From the NCBI GenBank assembly GCA_027604185.1, contig JADGKB010000066.1, forward strand, positions 1-64,000: a DNA stretch of 64,000 bases, in the 5' to 3' direction. Every line of letters begins with the position of its first letter. Position 1 is the first letter of the stretch. A program made the translations under genes and the position numbers. This document shows, one piece after another, positions 1 to 10,611 of this stretch. The notes under the pieces are model-generated. The model was not told the DNA's origin and searched no databases. It saw nothing but the letters and a program-made list of their open reading frames with translations. The stretch is from Boothiomyces macroporosus. Taxonomy: Eukaryota; Chytridiomycota; Chytridiomycetes; Rhizophydiales; Terramycetaceae.

Positions 1-1294
1 CTGCAAATACTTTTTCAAACAACTTGGATTCTTCAGAACCCTTGCTAATTGGCTGAAAACAACTTTGATTTGGCCCTCACTCAACTTTAATCCTAACCAC
101 GAGATTACGAATGATGAATTACAATTATTCAAAGATTTCAAGTTTAGATTCAAGTGTGTGACTGTAACGAGTAATTATTACAGGCAGATTCATCATATAG
201 TTAAAACAAAACAGTTCGCATTGCAGGTTGATCCCCAAGACAACTTAACTGATTATACCATGAACGGCAATTTAAAGAGCATCCAAGTAAATTCGGGAAA
301 AGCGGCATTTGATTTCTCAAAGTTTCGCGATTTGCACTGTTTATCACTAAGCAACAACCGTATTAATGACCAGCAACTGATTTCACTCTTTTCAAATATC
401 CCTCAATCTCTTAAAGTATTGGATTTGTACATGAACTGCATCACAGATACTGGAGCAGTATTCCTCTCGACAATTTTACCGTATACAAACTTGAATAGTT
501 TAATCTTGTGTCGGAATAGGATAAATGTTGCTGGATTACGGGCATTATCACGGTGTATTTCATGCACAAAATTGACCCATTTGGATATCACTGAAAATAC
601 ATTTAGTAATACCGATTGGAAAATACTATACTCTTCAATAGAAAATACGAAATTGGAGATTTTGAATATTAAAATATATGACTTTCAGTCTCTCCAAGCG
701 ATTACTTGTATAAAAAAGTCAAATCTAAAGAAAATCATTGTCGAAATTCCAGCAGATTGTCTAGAAAGATTTCTGATAGCGTGTATAGAAACGAAATTGG
801 AATCAATTATTTTTGATGGATATCGAATATCATTCCTGGATCAAAGTGCTGGTATTCTATCAAAGTACATTGACAGACTACCAATAACATCGCTAGAACT
901 AACATATTGTAAAATAGAATCCGAATTAAACAGTCTATTCAAAGCAATATCAAAGTCGAAAATAGAGAATTTGACAATGGAAAATTTTAGATCCAAAGAT
1001 TTAACCAATGTCGGGCTATACATTTCCCAATCAAAGTTGAAATCACTGAGATTAATTTCACCTGATTTGGATGATTCAGTGTTGTGTACATTACTAGCAG
1101 ATATAAAGCAATCACACTTGCATTCTTTGAATTTGGGTAGAAACAAGTTTAGTGATCAAGGGATTCTGTTCTTTTGCAGTGGAATGAAACACTCTAAATT
1201 ACGGTTGTTGAACTTTAGTCACAAATCAAAGCTGTTGGGTAGAATAAGAAGCCTGCTCAATGGTTCGGATTTGGTAGTTCGGTTGAACGAATAA
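1..1294 (+). CDS. F-box/LRR protein, 5'-truncated by window edge
   Basis: The frame is open from base 2 to the stop at 1292-1294, about 430 residues. The first residues (CKYFFKQLGF) align with the segment just after the F-box in the paralogue at 45970-47583 (NKYYYQLLG), so the F-box itself lies before base 1. The rest is ribonuclease-inhibitor-type leucine-rich repeats (for example LKVLDLYMNCITDTGAVFLS). Family knowledge: F-box/LRR proteins are substrate receptors of SCF ubiquitin ligases, with the LRR choosing the target; the target is unknown here. The next paralogue starts 51 bp downstream on the same strand, which suggests tandem duplication. No intron is needed. Confidence 0.8.
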   Translation, partial: CKYFFKQLGFFRTLANWLKTTLIWPSLNFNPNHEITNDELQLFKDFKFRFKCVTVTSNYYRQIHHIVKTKQFALQVDPQDNLTDYTMNGNLKSIQVNSGKAAFDFSKFRDLHCLSLSNNRINDQQLISLFSNIPQSLKVLDLYMNCITDTGAVFLSTILPYTNLNSLILCRNRINVAGLRALSRCISCTKLTHLDITENTFSNTDWKILYSSIENTKLEILNIKIYDFQSLQAITCIKKSNLKKIIVEIPADCLERFLIACIETKLESIIFDGYRISFLDQSAGILSKYIDRLPITSLELTYCKIESELNSLFKAISKSKIENLTMENFRSKDLTNVGLYISQSKLKSLRLISPDLDDSVLCTLLADIKQSHLHSLNLGRNKFSDQGILFFCSGMKHSKLRLLNFSHKSKLLGRIRSLLNGSDLVVRLNE

Positions 1295-1345
1295 AGACCG
1301 CCATTTTCTCGGGATTTATTTCAGTTTGGAGCACAGAAAAAGTAA

Positions 1346-2842
1346 ATGATCTCCACACTTCCAATTCCGCTTTTAAAATATGAAATATTTCCATACCTTG
1401 AAGGCCAAGATATCTGCAATCTATCGGAAACAAATCATCGCTTTCTATCGCTTTGTAAACCATTTCAATTGCTAAAGATATTAAAAATTCATCCAAACAA
1501 CATGTGGCCAGAATTGCATTTGGAAACAATCACAAAGGACTCGATTTCTATATTAAAAGATATTTATGCATTCAAATTCGAGTTTCCAAAGTTATTCATT
1601 AGTTCCCAATCACTTGTGGAAATCTGGGAATACATGCCAGAAGCAAAGGAAACAGTGTTGTATATAGATGGCCAGGATGACTATCAAGCAGTTGGTCAAG
1701 TAATTTGGGAGGATTTGTTTACTGAAATTTATATTCCGACATTCTGCCCAATGAATGGATACAAATTACTTCAACTCTTTTCGACATTGAAAGACCTGTC
1801 TCGATTGAAAATAGTTTCAATTGCTTGCGAAATGGATGTGAAAATGGCGTTTATGCTCAAACAGTGTTTATGTGGGGCTTTTTTAGAAGAGTTGAACCTT
1901 GAACTAGTATACTTTAATGATCGATACTTGCAACTCCTCTGTCAAGCACTTCCTGAAACTAGAATCAAGAAATTGAATTTGTATAGAAACGAAATTAGCA
2001 GTGAAGGATTGGATTGTCTTGGAAAAGTACTTTTAAATACAGATATTGAAGAGTTGAATATTGGTAGAAACTATATATCTCGCACTGGCTTAGAGTCTCT
2101 CGCAAATGGTATGGTGGGATCAAAACTGAAAACTTTACACTTGCAGGAATGCGAGGAATTGAGTCCAGATGATTTAGATTGCGTATTCGCTCTACTACCA
2201 CACATCCCTCTGGAAAACTTTCATTACTATGGAGAGTTTAGCAAAAGTACCGAGAAAATATTGATTGACAATTTGCCAAAATCTAATTTAAAATCAATAT
2301 CCTTTCTAATCAGCCATTATCTACCGGAATTTTTGAAAGCTTGCTCAAACATAAAGGATTTGCTGTTATTCAATGATGAAAACGGGATTTGTTTTGATAT
2401 TGCAGACAATATGAAATACTTGAATTTGGAAACTCTTCGATTTAGACACACCAAGATCCAAATGGATGGATTGGAAAAGTTAATGTCTGCGATCGTCGAT
2501 TCTAATATCCGACACCTGTATTTTTCACAAATTCGCTGGCCACTTGAAGCACTAGCTATATTGGCGAGATATCTGCCTGGAACCAAAATACAAGAACTAC
2601 ACCTGAATGGCTGTAATTCAACACAAGATGGAATAGTGGAATTTGCAAAATGTATAAAGGAAACACGCTTAAAGCGTTTGAATATATGGTCTCACTGTAA
2701 TTCCATTCATACCATTTCTGCTATACTTGAAAATATTGGATCTAGGATTCAATACTTGGATTTAACTGGGGCAAGAGACATAGATCGAAATACTGCAAGA
2801 AAACTTGTCTTGCAGCATCCTTCTCTTACAATAAAGTACTAA
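1346..2842 (+). CDS. F-box/LRR protein
   Basis: Single-exon gene of 498 residues. An N-terminal F-box (LPIPLLKYEIFPYLEGQDIC, residues ~5-24) is followed by a variable linker and then ~26-residue LRRs from about residue 150 to the end (for example IKKLNLYRNEISSEGLDCLG). The layout matches the paralogues at 45970, 50026, 52038, 56837 and 58829, though sequence identity looks low, as expected for a fast-evolving family. Probably a substrate-recognition subunit of an SCF-type E3 ligase; the target is unknown. ATG at 1346 is the first in frame and sits just before the F-box. Confidence 0.82.
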   Translation: MISTLPIPLLKYEIFPYLEGQDICNLSETNHRFLSLCKPFQLLKILKIHPNNMWPELHLETITKDSISILKDIYAFKFEFPKLFISSQSLVEIWEYMPEAKETVLYIDGQDDYQAVGQVIWEDLFTEIYIPTFCPMNGYKLLQLFSTLKDLSRLKIVSIACEMDVKMAFMLKQCLCGAFLEELNLELVYFNDRYLQLLCQALPETRIKKLNLYRNEISSEGLDCLGKVLLNTDIEELNIGRNYISRTGLESLANGMVGSKLKTLHLQECEELSPDDLDCVFALLPHIPLENFHYYGEFSKSTEKILIDNLPKSNLKSISFLISHYLPEFLKACSNIKDLLLFNDENGICFDIADNMKYLNLETLRFRHTKIQMDGLEKLMSAIVDSNIRHLYFSQIRWPLEALAILARYLPGTKIQELHLNGCNSTQDGIVEFAKCIKETRLKRLNIWSHCNSIHTISAILENIGSRIQYLDLTGARDIDRNTARKLVLQHPSLTIKY

Positions 2843-3023
2843 TTTGGCAAGTTACCTGTAATTTATCATTTTACTTGATTATGGACTGCAAGAGGATTAT
2901 CTACACTCGCTCTTGAGATAACAGAATATTCTGGTCAAGAAGCGAAAAAGTAGTTCAAAAATTCATTATTCACTTCAATTCACTAAAACCTAGAAAATAA
3001 CTGATAAAGCTAAAGTATTTAAT

Positions 3024-4550
3024 CTAGTCCATTCCATGAACTTGATCATTGACCATTTTGGGAAACAAGACATCAATGATTTCTGCATTGATTTCGCTCA
3101 AACTAAAAACATCTCCTCTGTCTTGCACGGTTTCAGAAAAGGATTTTGTGCCCAATACTATTTGAGTGAACAATTCATTCTGGATAGAAATTGGGTTTTG
3201 AATATCAGTGACTGTAGATATATCTTTAATCTTTCCGTTGACGATATCAATCAAGACATTCTTTTTCGAATGGAAGCCAGAAGTAATGTATAATTTTCTA
3301 GTTATTGCTTCAAAAGTACTGGATTGTAGTCTATAGTTTAGCACTGGTTTAATTGCGCGTAGAAAAGCTGTACAGTCTTCAATCCGAGTATACCAAAAGG
3401 CTTTCCATGTTTTATTCTGGTAGGACTTCTTTGGTAGCATTGATTGACCAACAGCAGATAAACAAGGATGGCTGTACCCAAGCTCAAATTTAAATGACCA
3501 TCCATTTGATACTAGAGTACTAGCCCTATCTTTTCGATCTCTTTCATATTTCTGCGGGTTTTGCTCCTTTAAAATGGGTAAAAAGTGTTCCAAATGAAAG
3601 GTCGGCAACCATTTGATTAATGCCAAAGTAACATCAGTCCAGGACGCATAATTGGTATTCCTTGGCTCATCGAGTTCGAATTGGAGCACGCACGAATCGT
3701 CAGTTGCAGACATTACAACAAATCCAATTTTTGTGGAATCTCTTTCAATAAGAAAGACTGGCCGTGCTCCACATGATCCTTGTATCCTTCCTCCAATGAT
3801 ATTCTTCCATCCGATTCTGTCCCTGTCAGTCCATAGAGACAATCTTTTGATGGCAGCCACCCTAGCTAATCTATCGATAAAATCGACATCTGCAGTGGTT
3901 GCCAACCTGAAATTGAATTGCTTGTCTATTGCAATTGAATCCACATTGTGCATATATCCCACATGTGTAATTTCAGTTGGCAAGCTGTTTTCGTATCCAA
4001 ATCGATGATAATATCCTGGGATTCCGCTGATGATTTGCATTACGGCACCCAATTCCGTTGCCCATTTATTATGTGCGTCCAAGTGAGCATTAACCAATCC
4101 TTGTCCTCGGTATTCTTCCAGAGTTCCGATTGCTTCCGGACGAGTAACGATTAGAGGTACCCTAGGGCAGCAGTCTCCTACTGGGAAATCAGTTCCACTA
4201 CCAGATATCTTTTCCCTCTTATTTTCTTCTCCATAGATCATAATTTGGGGTACCGAACAGCAAGAAGACACAATCCTGCCCTTGCTTGTGTCTACTACTA
4301 CCGTCATGCAATTATAATCAAACGCAGGATTAGGTGATTCGTTGAGGGTGGTAAAGTAATTTTCAGTCATCCTGCCAAATGTAACTGAATTTCCATGAAC
4401 TTGAGCATTTAGAGCAACCACTTGATCCTTGTCGTTTATGGCTGCCCTGCGTAACTCTAGTGTTTCTGATATTTTGATTGGACTTGGGCATAACAGTGGC
4501 CGATTCGGGTTTGTGCTAGCAATATGGAAATGGCTTTCCTTTAAATTCAT
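3024..4550 (-). CDS. GNAT-family N-acetyltransferase, two-domain type
   Basis: Single exon, 508 residues; the first true ATG is at 4548-4550. The GNAT acetyl-CoA motif is visible around residues 155-200: an IGTLEEYRGQGL stretch (the R/Q-x-x-G-x-G/A pyrophosphate loop, here RGQGL) followed by an alpha-helix and then GIPGYYHRFGYE, the usual 'yyerfGFe' strand end. The protein is much longer than a single GNAT domain (~150 aa), so a second C-terminal domain is present, as in Eis/YkkB-like acetyltransferases. The substrate cannot be read from sequence. It is convergent with the F-box/LRR gene ending at 2842. Confidence 0.72.
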   Translation of the reverse strand: MNLKESHFHIASTNPNRPLLCPSPIKISETLELRRAAINDKDQVVALNAQVHGNSVTFGRMTENYFTTLNESPNPAFDYNCMTVVVDTSKGRIVSSCCSVPQIMIYGEENKREKISGSGTDFPVGDCCPRVPLIVTRPEAIGTLEEYRGQGLVNAHLDAHNKWATELGAVMQIISGIPGYYHRFGYENSLPTEITHVGYMHNVDSIAIDKQFNFRLATTADVDFIDRLARVAAIKRLSLWTDRDRIGWKNIIGGRIQGSCGARPVFLIERDSTKIGFVVMSATDDSCVLQFELDEPRNTNYASWTDVTLALIKWLPTFHLEHFLPILKEQNPQKYERDRKDRASTLVSNGWSFKFELGYSHPCLSAVGQSMLPKKSYQNKTWKAFWYTRIEDCTAFLRAIKPVLNYRLQSSTFEAITRKLYITSGFHSKKNVLIDIVNGKIKDISTVTDIQNPISIQNELFTQIVLGTKSFSETVQDRGDVFSLSEINAEIIDVLFPKMVNDQVHGMD

Positions 4551-4680
4551 CAAATTACTAAAGTTCTAGTGGCTTTTACAAGACCAGTTACCACAACTAA
4601 ACAAGTTTTTTAAATTTACAGTCCGAATCAGGGACCTTAATGAATTTCAAATCACGATTTATTGTTTTTTGTGTGTGGAG

Positions 4681-6231
4681 CTAGTCAATATGAATCTCCA
4701 CCTCGTCCACAGGGATAACTTTTAGCTCTTTGGGAAATATAGATTGATTGTCTTGTCCACTTGATTTTTCTACTTTTAGAGACTCTCTGGACAGTTCATA
4801 TGATAAGTTCGATTTCATTTGAGCACCCTCAAAAGAGAAATCACTTTCGGACCAGAGATTAGCCCTTGCCAGTTTTGATTTTAGTAAATCTGCATCCATT
4901 CTCGCGGCAAGTGGGCTTTTTGCTCTTTGGAATGGCTTATTTTCCTTCTTTTCTAGAACTGTGGAATTAGTATTTATTCGAAGTCTTGGCCCGTCCGACA
5001 CTGACCGATTTCTACCCAGTTTGTATTCAGGAGGCTTCACTTCAGATGTGCATTCTTTCATTTCAATGATCTTTGATCCTAGGTCTTGGCTGGTCTTGGC
5101 GCTAACCGAGTTTAAAGACGTTTTTGTTGGGTCTTGCAAGGAACTCCTCCTTTGAGTGTAATCGTGAAACTGATATTTCCTTCCTGGGGGATAATTGAAA
5201 CTCTGGTTTTTTCTTACTGCTGGTTTACATAGCTTTGGTCTGTCAAAATCAGCATCTTTGAGAAATAAATCATCCAACTTGACAGGCACTTTTTTCGGTT
5301 GCGAAGACTGTGAAGAGTTTATTGAACTGGCAGAGCTTTTACTGTTTTCAATAGAGCTATTTTTGAATTTGGTGTTATCTAGGGAATGGTTGAGGAATTC
5401 AATTGGATAAAAGTTTGCGCTTAGTGATTTCACCTCTTTGGATTTGGCAGGTACAGGGAAAGCAGGTTTAGCTTTTGTTGGACATGGGGCAGCACCAAAT
5501 ATCAGTGACTGTCCTCTTTTTATTCGGTTTTCCAAGAGTTGCCTTGAAGTAAATCTAATCAATGGAAACTTACCTCATGCGTTTAATCTGCTCAAAGCAA
5601 AAAGGAAACAACAAAATCCAAATATTCTGAGCAAGGTAGCCATATATAACCCCACTTGAATCATTGGTGAATATAAAAGAGATCCAAAAGTAGCAGCATA
5701 CCAGAACTAGCATGGATAATGTTGGTATCAAGCAAAAAACGCGTTTACTGCACAAGTGATAGTCCTTTGGTTGTACTTTTGGATCAGTTATTGTAACTGT
5801 CATGAATATAGGTATAATAAATTGAAATATAGCTGTTAAAAGCAGCGAGACAGTTGTTACGAAAGGATACATCTAATTTAAAATCGGTTTACACTTGGTG
5901 TGAGAAAGAATATTGAGGTAATACAACCTACTTTAAACAGGAAATCCAATATTTGTATTGATAATCCATATTTGAATCCTGCTAGTTTAAGGAATGGTCG
6001 CATCAGGTATAACAGTACCATGTCTATCACCAAGGAGCATATTGGAATAGCTTGCAAACTCGAAATGCCATTTGCTATCAAAACGTTTGTAATGATATGA
6101 GGAAAAGACATGATTATGTAGCAAATCTGCGAATAAGATACTACAGACACAAAATTCCATACTAAATATCCGCAAAAAGTCGCAAGTGGAACAACAAAAG
6201 CAATTGAAATGATCTGTACAACTAAAAACAT
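4681..6231 (-). CDS. Seven-transmembrane protein with long cytosolic tail (GPCR-like)
   Basis: Exons on the minus strand: 6231-5893, 5872-5574, 5554-4681; 503 residues. Introns are 5873-5892 (GTAAACCGATTTTAAATTAG, 20 nt) and 5555-5573 (GTAAGTTTCCATTGATTAG, 19 nt). For the second, a 31-nt alternative ending 12 nt downstream is also in frame. The joined product has seven hydrophobic segments in the first ~210 residues, then a Ser/Lys-rich hydrophilic tail of ~290 residues. The topology fits a G-protein-coupled receptor, but I recognise no diagnostic family motif, so the function is inference. The start is the first ATG (6229-6231) that leaves the first membrane segment intact. A second 7TM gene lies at 47606-48633. 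Confidence 0.68.
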
Positions 6232-6956
6232 TTGCAAAGAATCTAATAGCAACCGTCATCTTTGCTGACGTAATGCAAGCTTAAGGCTGCAGTTTTGAGA
6301 ATGAGGTTGACAGTTTTTCCGGATATTATTAACTCATTCTATTTATGGACCAACTGTAGCGAGAAAATGGCATTATAACTATATATTTGTGGGTAATATA
6401 CAACAACGTACATTTAATGATTGAACGCGTAGCTCTTATCAGGCAAATTTCTATTTTATGGCTCCTCACTCAACTGAATGAATATTCTCCACAATATTGA
6501 GACCCTATCCACTGTTTTTGAACGGGAATATCGGTCGACTTGCTTCATTTCAAACAGAAAGAATCTAACCACTTTCAAAATTCAATAAAGAATATTTTGT
6601 CTGGTTACTGGGTTTGCTTTGTAAAAAGACTATGAGTTTAATTGGAAAATGAAACCAGCTTGTTAAAAGGTATTATCAACCAGCTTGTTTGATGCTCCTC
6701 CAATTCTTGATACGGAGGGATAACTTTGTTTCCTTTGTTTTCACCGATACATATTGGAGACCTTGGTTTCTAGTGAGGTGTAGATAATTGCTATTAAATA
6801 TTCTCCATTTTCGGCAGAGCTGCGCAACTAATTTTTCTACTCTGAAATCTTGATTTTACATTTCTCACGTGATATCGGAGATTTTTTTTGATTGGACCAC
6901 ATTCGTTCAAGAGAAAAAGAAATTTTTTGCAGGTGAACAGAATTTCTTTACATTAA
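6232..6956. other. Non-coding interval between divergent genes
   Basis: About 725 bp between the divergent starts of the 7TM gene and RPS9. I see no ORF with recognisable content and no tRNA-like box. It presumably holds both promoters; a poly-T run lies near 6885-6895, close to the RPS9 start. Confidence 0.5.
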
Positions 6957-7541
6957 ATGCCAAAGGTCAACTGTAGCAAAACCTACAAGGTTCCAAGAAG
7001 AGCATACGGAGCAGAACGTCTTGACACAGAACTCAAACTCGCCGGTGAATTCGGTTTAAAAAACAAGCATGAAATCTGGAGAGTTCAATATACTCTTTCC
7101 AACTTGCGTCGTGCTGCTCGTGAACTTTTAACTCTTGACGATAAAGACCCTCGTCGTTTGTTCGAAGGTAACGCTTTGATTCGTCGTTTAATCCGTACTG
7201 GAATTTTGGATGAAGAAAAGGCAAAATTGGATTATGTTTTGGGATTAAAAATTGAAGATTTATTGGAAAGAAGATTGCAAACTCAAGTTTTCAAATTGGG
7301 ATTAGCAAAGTCAGTTCACCATGCCCGTGTATTGATCCGTCAACGTCACATTCGGTAACTTGCAACTAATTATAGTGTTGGAAAGCAAATCGTTGATATT
7401 CCATCATTCATTGTTCGTTTAGATTCTCAAAAACATATTGATTTCGCTCTTACTTCTCCATACGGTGGTGGCAGACCAGGTCGTGTAAAGCGCAAGCGTG
7501 CTGCAGCAGCAGGTGGTGATGATGCTGAAGATGAAGAATAA
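6957..7541 (+). CDS. RPS9: 40S ribosomal protein S9 (uS4)
   Basis: Two exons, 6957-7354 and 7376-7541, encode 187 residues. The 21-nt intron 7355-7375 starts GTAACT and ends TTATAG; removing it joins RQRHIR to [20 protein letters not shown] exactly as in other eukaryotic S9 proteins. The S4 RNA-binding core ([20 protein letters not shown]) and the basic tail [12 protein letters not shown] are intact. The length matches the family. The protein binds 18S rRNA in the small-subunit body and affects decoding accuracy. Unspliced, the frame meets TAA at the 5' splice site. Confidence 0.97.
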
Positions 7542-7593
7542 ATGATTTATCTGTAATAAAAATATCATCTCTTTATTTTTTTTGTTTTTTTGA

Positions 7594-7902
7594 ATGGGGA
7601 GAGAAACAGAGCAGAGCTATATTACCGTAGGATTCATCCTTACGCTGTATTTACTAGAGCTGGTATGTTGGAAGCAAACCGTTTACAGTCATTTGCTTGT
7701 ATTATATTTCATTCCCCTACCTGGAATATTGTATGCGACCACTCACCAATGCATATTTAGACGCATGTACCAAATCCAGCTTGTATCTTTCCATATTGCT
7801 GTATTCCACTATTATTATAATCACTCGTTTGCAGCCTCTAATCTAGTGCTGATCCTGGGGATGGAGAGATTGGTATCCATAATCTTTACTCGTATATCCT
7901 AA
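7594..7902 (+). CDS. Possible small membrane protein (unconfirmed gene model)
   Basis: A 102-codon ATG frame with several hydrophobic stretches (for example FILTLYLLELVCW) lies between RPS9 and RPL21. The frame ends soon after MERLVSIIF. A different frame downstream (about 7905-8040) continues with hydrophobic, then basic residues (ISLSFTALRLSVYRDPY). A spliced gene is therefore possible, but I found no 19-23 nt intron of the local type that joins the two frames cleanly. No family recognised. It could also be chance coding in AT-rich spacer. Confidence 0.3.
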   Translation: MGRETEQSYITVGFILTLYLLELVCWKQTVYSHLLVLYFIPLPGILYATTHQCIFRRMYQIQLVSFHIAVFHYYYNHSFAASNLVLILGMERLVSIIFTRIS

Positions 7903-8181
7903 TATATACTGCTATTAGCTTATCGTTTACAGCATTGAGATTGTCTGTTTATAGAGACCCATACACGATTAGATCAAAGATCCACGAAATACAAAGCAAA
8001 CCAAAAGTAAAGATCACACCAAAAATGAATATCGGCACCTTTGGGCATCAATTCATCCATCATCTTCATTATACCAAATTGAACATTGTGGCTTGGGTCG
8101 GAGAATTTTCAATCAGCCAATGGAAAAAAGTTTTCAAATTCACTTTTTTTAGTCCAAGTGTGAAAATTTCTTACTTTTCAA

Positions 8182-8705
8182 ATGCCACACTCTTTTGGTA
8201 TCTAGCAATTAATAATAGGTCTTCGTGCTCGTACCCGCCATTTGTTTTCTAGGGATTTCCGCCAAAAGGGTTCCATCCCACTTTCAACTTACTTGAAGAA
8301 CTACAAAGTTGGAGATATCGTTGATATTAAAGCAAACGGTGCTGTCCACAAGGGTATGCCTCACAAATACTACCATGGGTAATTAAAAGTTAATGTAGCA
8401 AAACCGGAATCATTTACAACGTTACCAAGTCATCAGTTGGAATTATCGTTCACAAAATCGTTGGTTCACGCTATATCGAAAAGAGAGTCAATATTAGAGT
8501 TGAACACATCAAGCACTCCAACTGCCGTCTTGAATTCTTGGAACGTGTAAAAGCCAACAGAGCAAAGAAGGAAGAAGCAAAGTCAAAGGGAGAATCATTC
8601 AACTTGAAACGTATTCCTGTTCAACCAAGAACCGCTCACACTGTTTCCGCAGTTGACAATGCTCCAATTAATATCAGCCCTGTTCCATATGAAGCCTTGG
8701 TTTAA
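8182..8705 (+). CDS. RPL21: 60S ribosomal protein L21 (eL21)
   Basis: Three exons, 8182-8197, 8219-8378 and 8399-8705, encode 160 residues, the same length as yeast Rpl21. Intron 1 is 21 nt (8198-8218, GTATCT...ATAATAG) and intron 2 is 20 nt (GTAATTAAAAGTTAATGTAG, 8379-8398). The first exon encodes only MPHSF plus one base, like the very short first exon common in fungal RP genes. Diagnostic stretches: [51 protein letters not shown]. It is a structural protein of the large ribosomal subunit. Confidence 0.97.
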
Positions 8706-8827
8706 TTTGGATATATAAAGTTGGATTTTACTATTACAATTTTATTGGATTCTGGACTAGTAGATTATCTTATGCAAGTAGTAGTTCTCATTAGAGCGAG
8801 TGACTATTTAAACGGCGAGATGACTCT

Positions 8828-10264
8828 TTATTCTTCTTTTACTTTTTTAATGCCATTCAAAGAATAATCAAAGTACTGGTTAGGATGGCCAATAGGCTCG
8901 GCGAGTTGCTGAGCTTGTTCGTGTGCTTTACCTCTAGTGGCTTCAAACAGAGCAGTGCACGCAATCTGATAATGCCCTTCTCGCGCTTTAAGTTGGATAT
9001 CATTAATACTGACTTGATCAACATTCATGTTTTGCATCATTTCACCAAGTGCATCTGGTGAAAAGTATCTGAATGGACATCCATGGCTTTCGTTGCTGCT
9101 TGGCATTGACTGAATGATTTTTACACAACTGTAGGGAGTATAGTTTGTACGCTTGCCCTCCATACCGTAATTGTATCGGATATTGTAGGCGTATCCTTTT
9201 TTCTGGAATTCTTCATCTGTCATTCGGTTGAACGACTTGCGCCAGTAGATTAGGGCTTCATCGAGGGATAATCCTATTCCTTTCAAAAACAAACCGAATT
9301 GAATTCTGGCCATATGTTTCAAATGAGAATCTCTTTTCAACGCTGAATGCAGGCTTTTCATACATAGAGGGAAATGGATAGACAACTTGTCGACATCGTC
9401 AGCAGTAACACCATCGCCATCAGATATTCTGTATTCTTTGGAAATGCTTTGTTTGGCCAATGAATTCAAAATTGGGGTCAATCTATCGTCTTCATCCATT
9501 CTTGGTAGTGCTTTTGCAGTGTTTTCCAGCTCTTGCTTTAAATGATCTTTAAAAGCATTCAATATCAATAGCACACGTTCGCTTTCAGGAATGTACGCGA
9601 ATCCATCCATCAAAATCACTTGCCTCTTGCCAACCAATTCCGGCACTTTTTCAAATGGGACTTTGTAAAAATTGATAGGTTCAACATACACTGCTTTGAG
9701 AGTTGCTTGGAACTTTTTTGCGAATTCGTCCTTTGACTCCCCTCGTCCTTCCTTTTTGTATTTCATTTCCATCAAAGAGTCGGTAGATATAGGAGACAAG
9801 TCTAATTTTGCTTCTTTTACAAACCACTCCCTTTCTTCGACACTCGAGTTCGTAAATCGGAGCTTGAACAACATTAGTTCTTGACGAATGAACCAAGATT
9901 GCAAATCAGGTGTTTTACAGTATGCTAAACGTAGGAAAAAGTGTGAATATGCATCCTTTTTACGCTGCTGGTACAATAAACTAGCTCCCAAAGCATTGAT
10001 CACCGTATTTGCTTTTAGTTCCATCTTTTGGGTGAGTACAGGTTCAATCATCTTGTAAATATCTGCTTCTTGCTTGCATCTTAACCTTGCGGAATCAACA
10101 GCAATTAAAACTTGAAGGCGATCCAACGACCATGTTTCAAATTCTTCCAAATTGATTTGAGAGGTTGGTGGTATGCTGTAAAAATTGAGGGTGGTTGGAT
10201 ATTCTCTTAATCGAGAATCCATTTTGAAGAGTTGATCTGTTTGCGACTGCTTCTGCTTGTTCAT
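8828..10264 (-). CDS. PRI2: DNA primase large subunit
   Basis: Single exon, 478 residues. The C-terminal 4Fe-4S domain is intact, with four cysteines at ~301 (HFPLCMKSL), ~380 (YSCVKIIQS), ~396 (SHGCPFRYF) and ~436 (QIACTALFE). The intervening HLKHMARIQFGLFLKGIGLS is characteristic of eukaryotic/archaeal primase large subunits (PRIM2). With the PRI1 catalytic subunit it makes and counts the RNA primer within the Pol alpha-primase complex in the nucleus. Length is close to the family norm (~500 aa). ATG at 10262-10264 is the first in frame. Confidence 0.95.
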   Translation of the reverse strand: MNKQKQSQTDQLFKMDSRLREYPTTLNFYSIPPTSQINLEEFETWSLDRLQVLIAVDSARLRCKQEADIYKMIEPVLTQKMELKANTVINALGASLLYQQRKKDAYSHFFLRLAYCKTPDLQSWFIRQELMLFKLRFTNSSVEEREWFVKEAKLDLSPISTDSLMEMKYKKEGRGESKDEFAKKFQATLKAVYVEPINFYKVPFEKVPELVGKRQVILMDGFAYIPESERVLLILNAFKDHLKQELENTAKALPRMDEDDRLTPILNSLAKQSISKEYRISDGDGVTADDVDKLSIHFPLCMKSLHSALKRDSHLKHMARIQFGLFLKGIGLSLDEALIYWRKSFNRMTDEEFQKKGYAYNIRYNYGMEGKRTNYTPYSCVKIIQSMPSSNESHGCPFRYFSPDALGEMMQNMNVDQVSINDIQLKAREGHYQIACTALFEATRGKAHEQAQQLAEPIGHPNQYFDYSLNGIKKVKEE

Positions 10265-10611
10265 TCCAACTGTTGCAGATTAAAAGTGTTGGAGGATTTC
10301 GGACAGAGTTAAAAAATTATTATTTTCAAAAGACTGGATGTGTTGCTTGATCAAAACCAACATAAAAGGCGATCGTTTGAATACAAGCGATATTGAGAAG
10401 CTGTTGTTGGTACAAATGAAACATTAATGTCCACTGTGTGAGAATGTTAATTGTTTTTATGCGTGAAGTGGTTGAGCAATAGATTTGGCATTCTTTAATT
10501 GGTGTCAGATATCAGTTGCTGCCATTGTTCAACTTGAACTATACAACATATTTTTCCAATTTGCGCATTGACTATTTGATCACTGGTCAAGCACGCAATT
10601 TCTTTACTGAA
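10265..10611. other. Intergenic spacer, divergent promoters
   Basis: About 347 bp between the divergent PRI2 and MYND-protein genes. No coding or RNA signal seen. Confidence 0.45.

Noticed and set aside
5873..5930. A 59-nt intron (starting GTAGGT) in the 7TM gene
   Set aside because: A 20-nt intron (5873-5892) also keeps frame, fits the size class and preserves a hydrophobic segment; the longer option is not needed.
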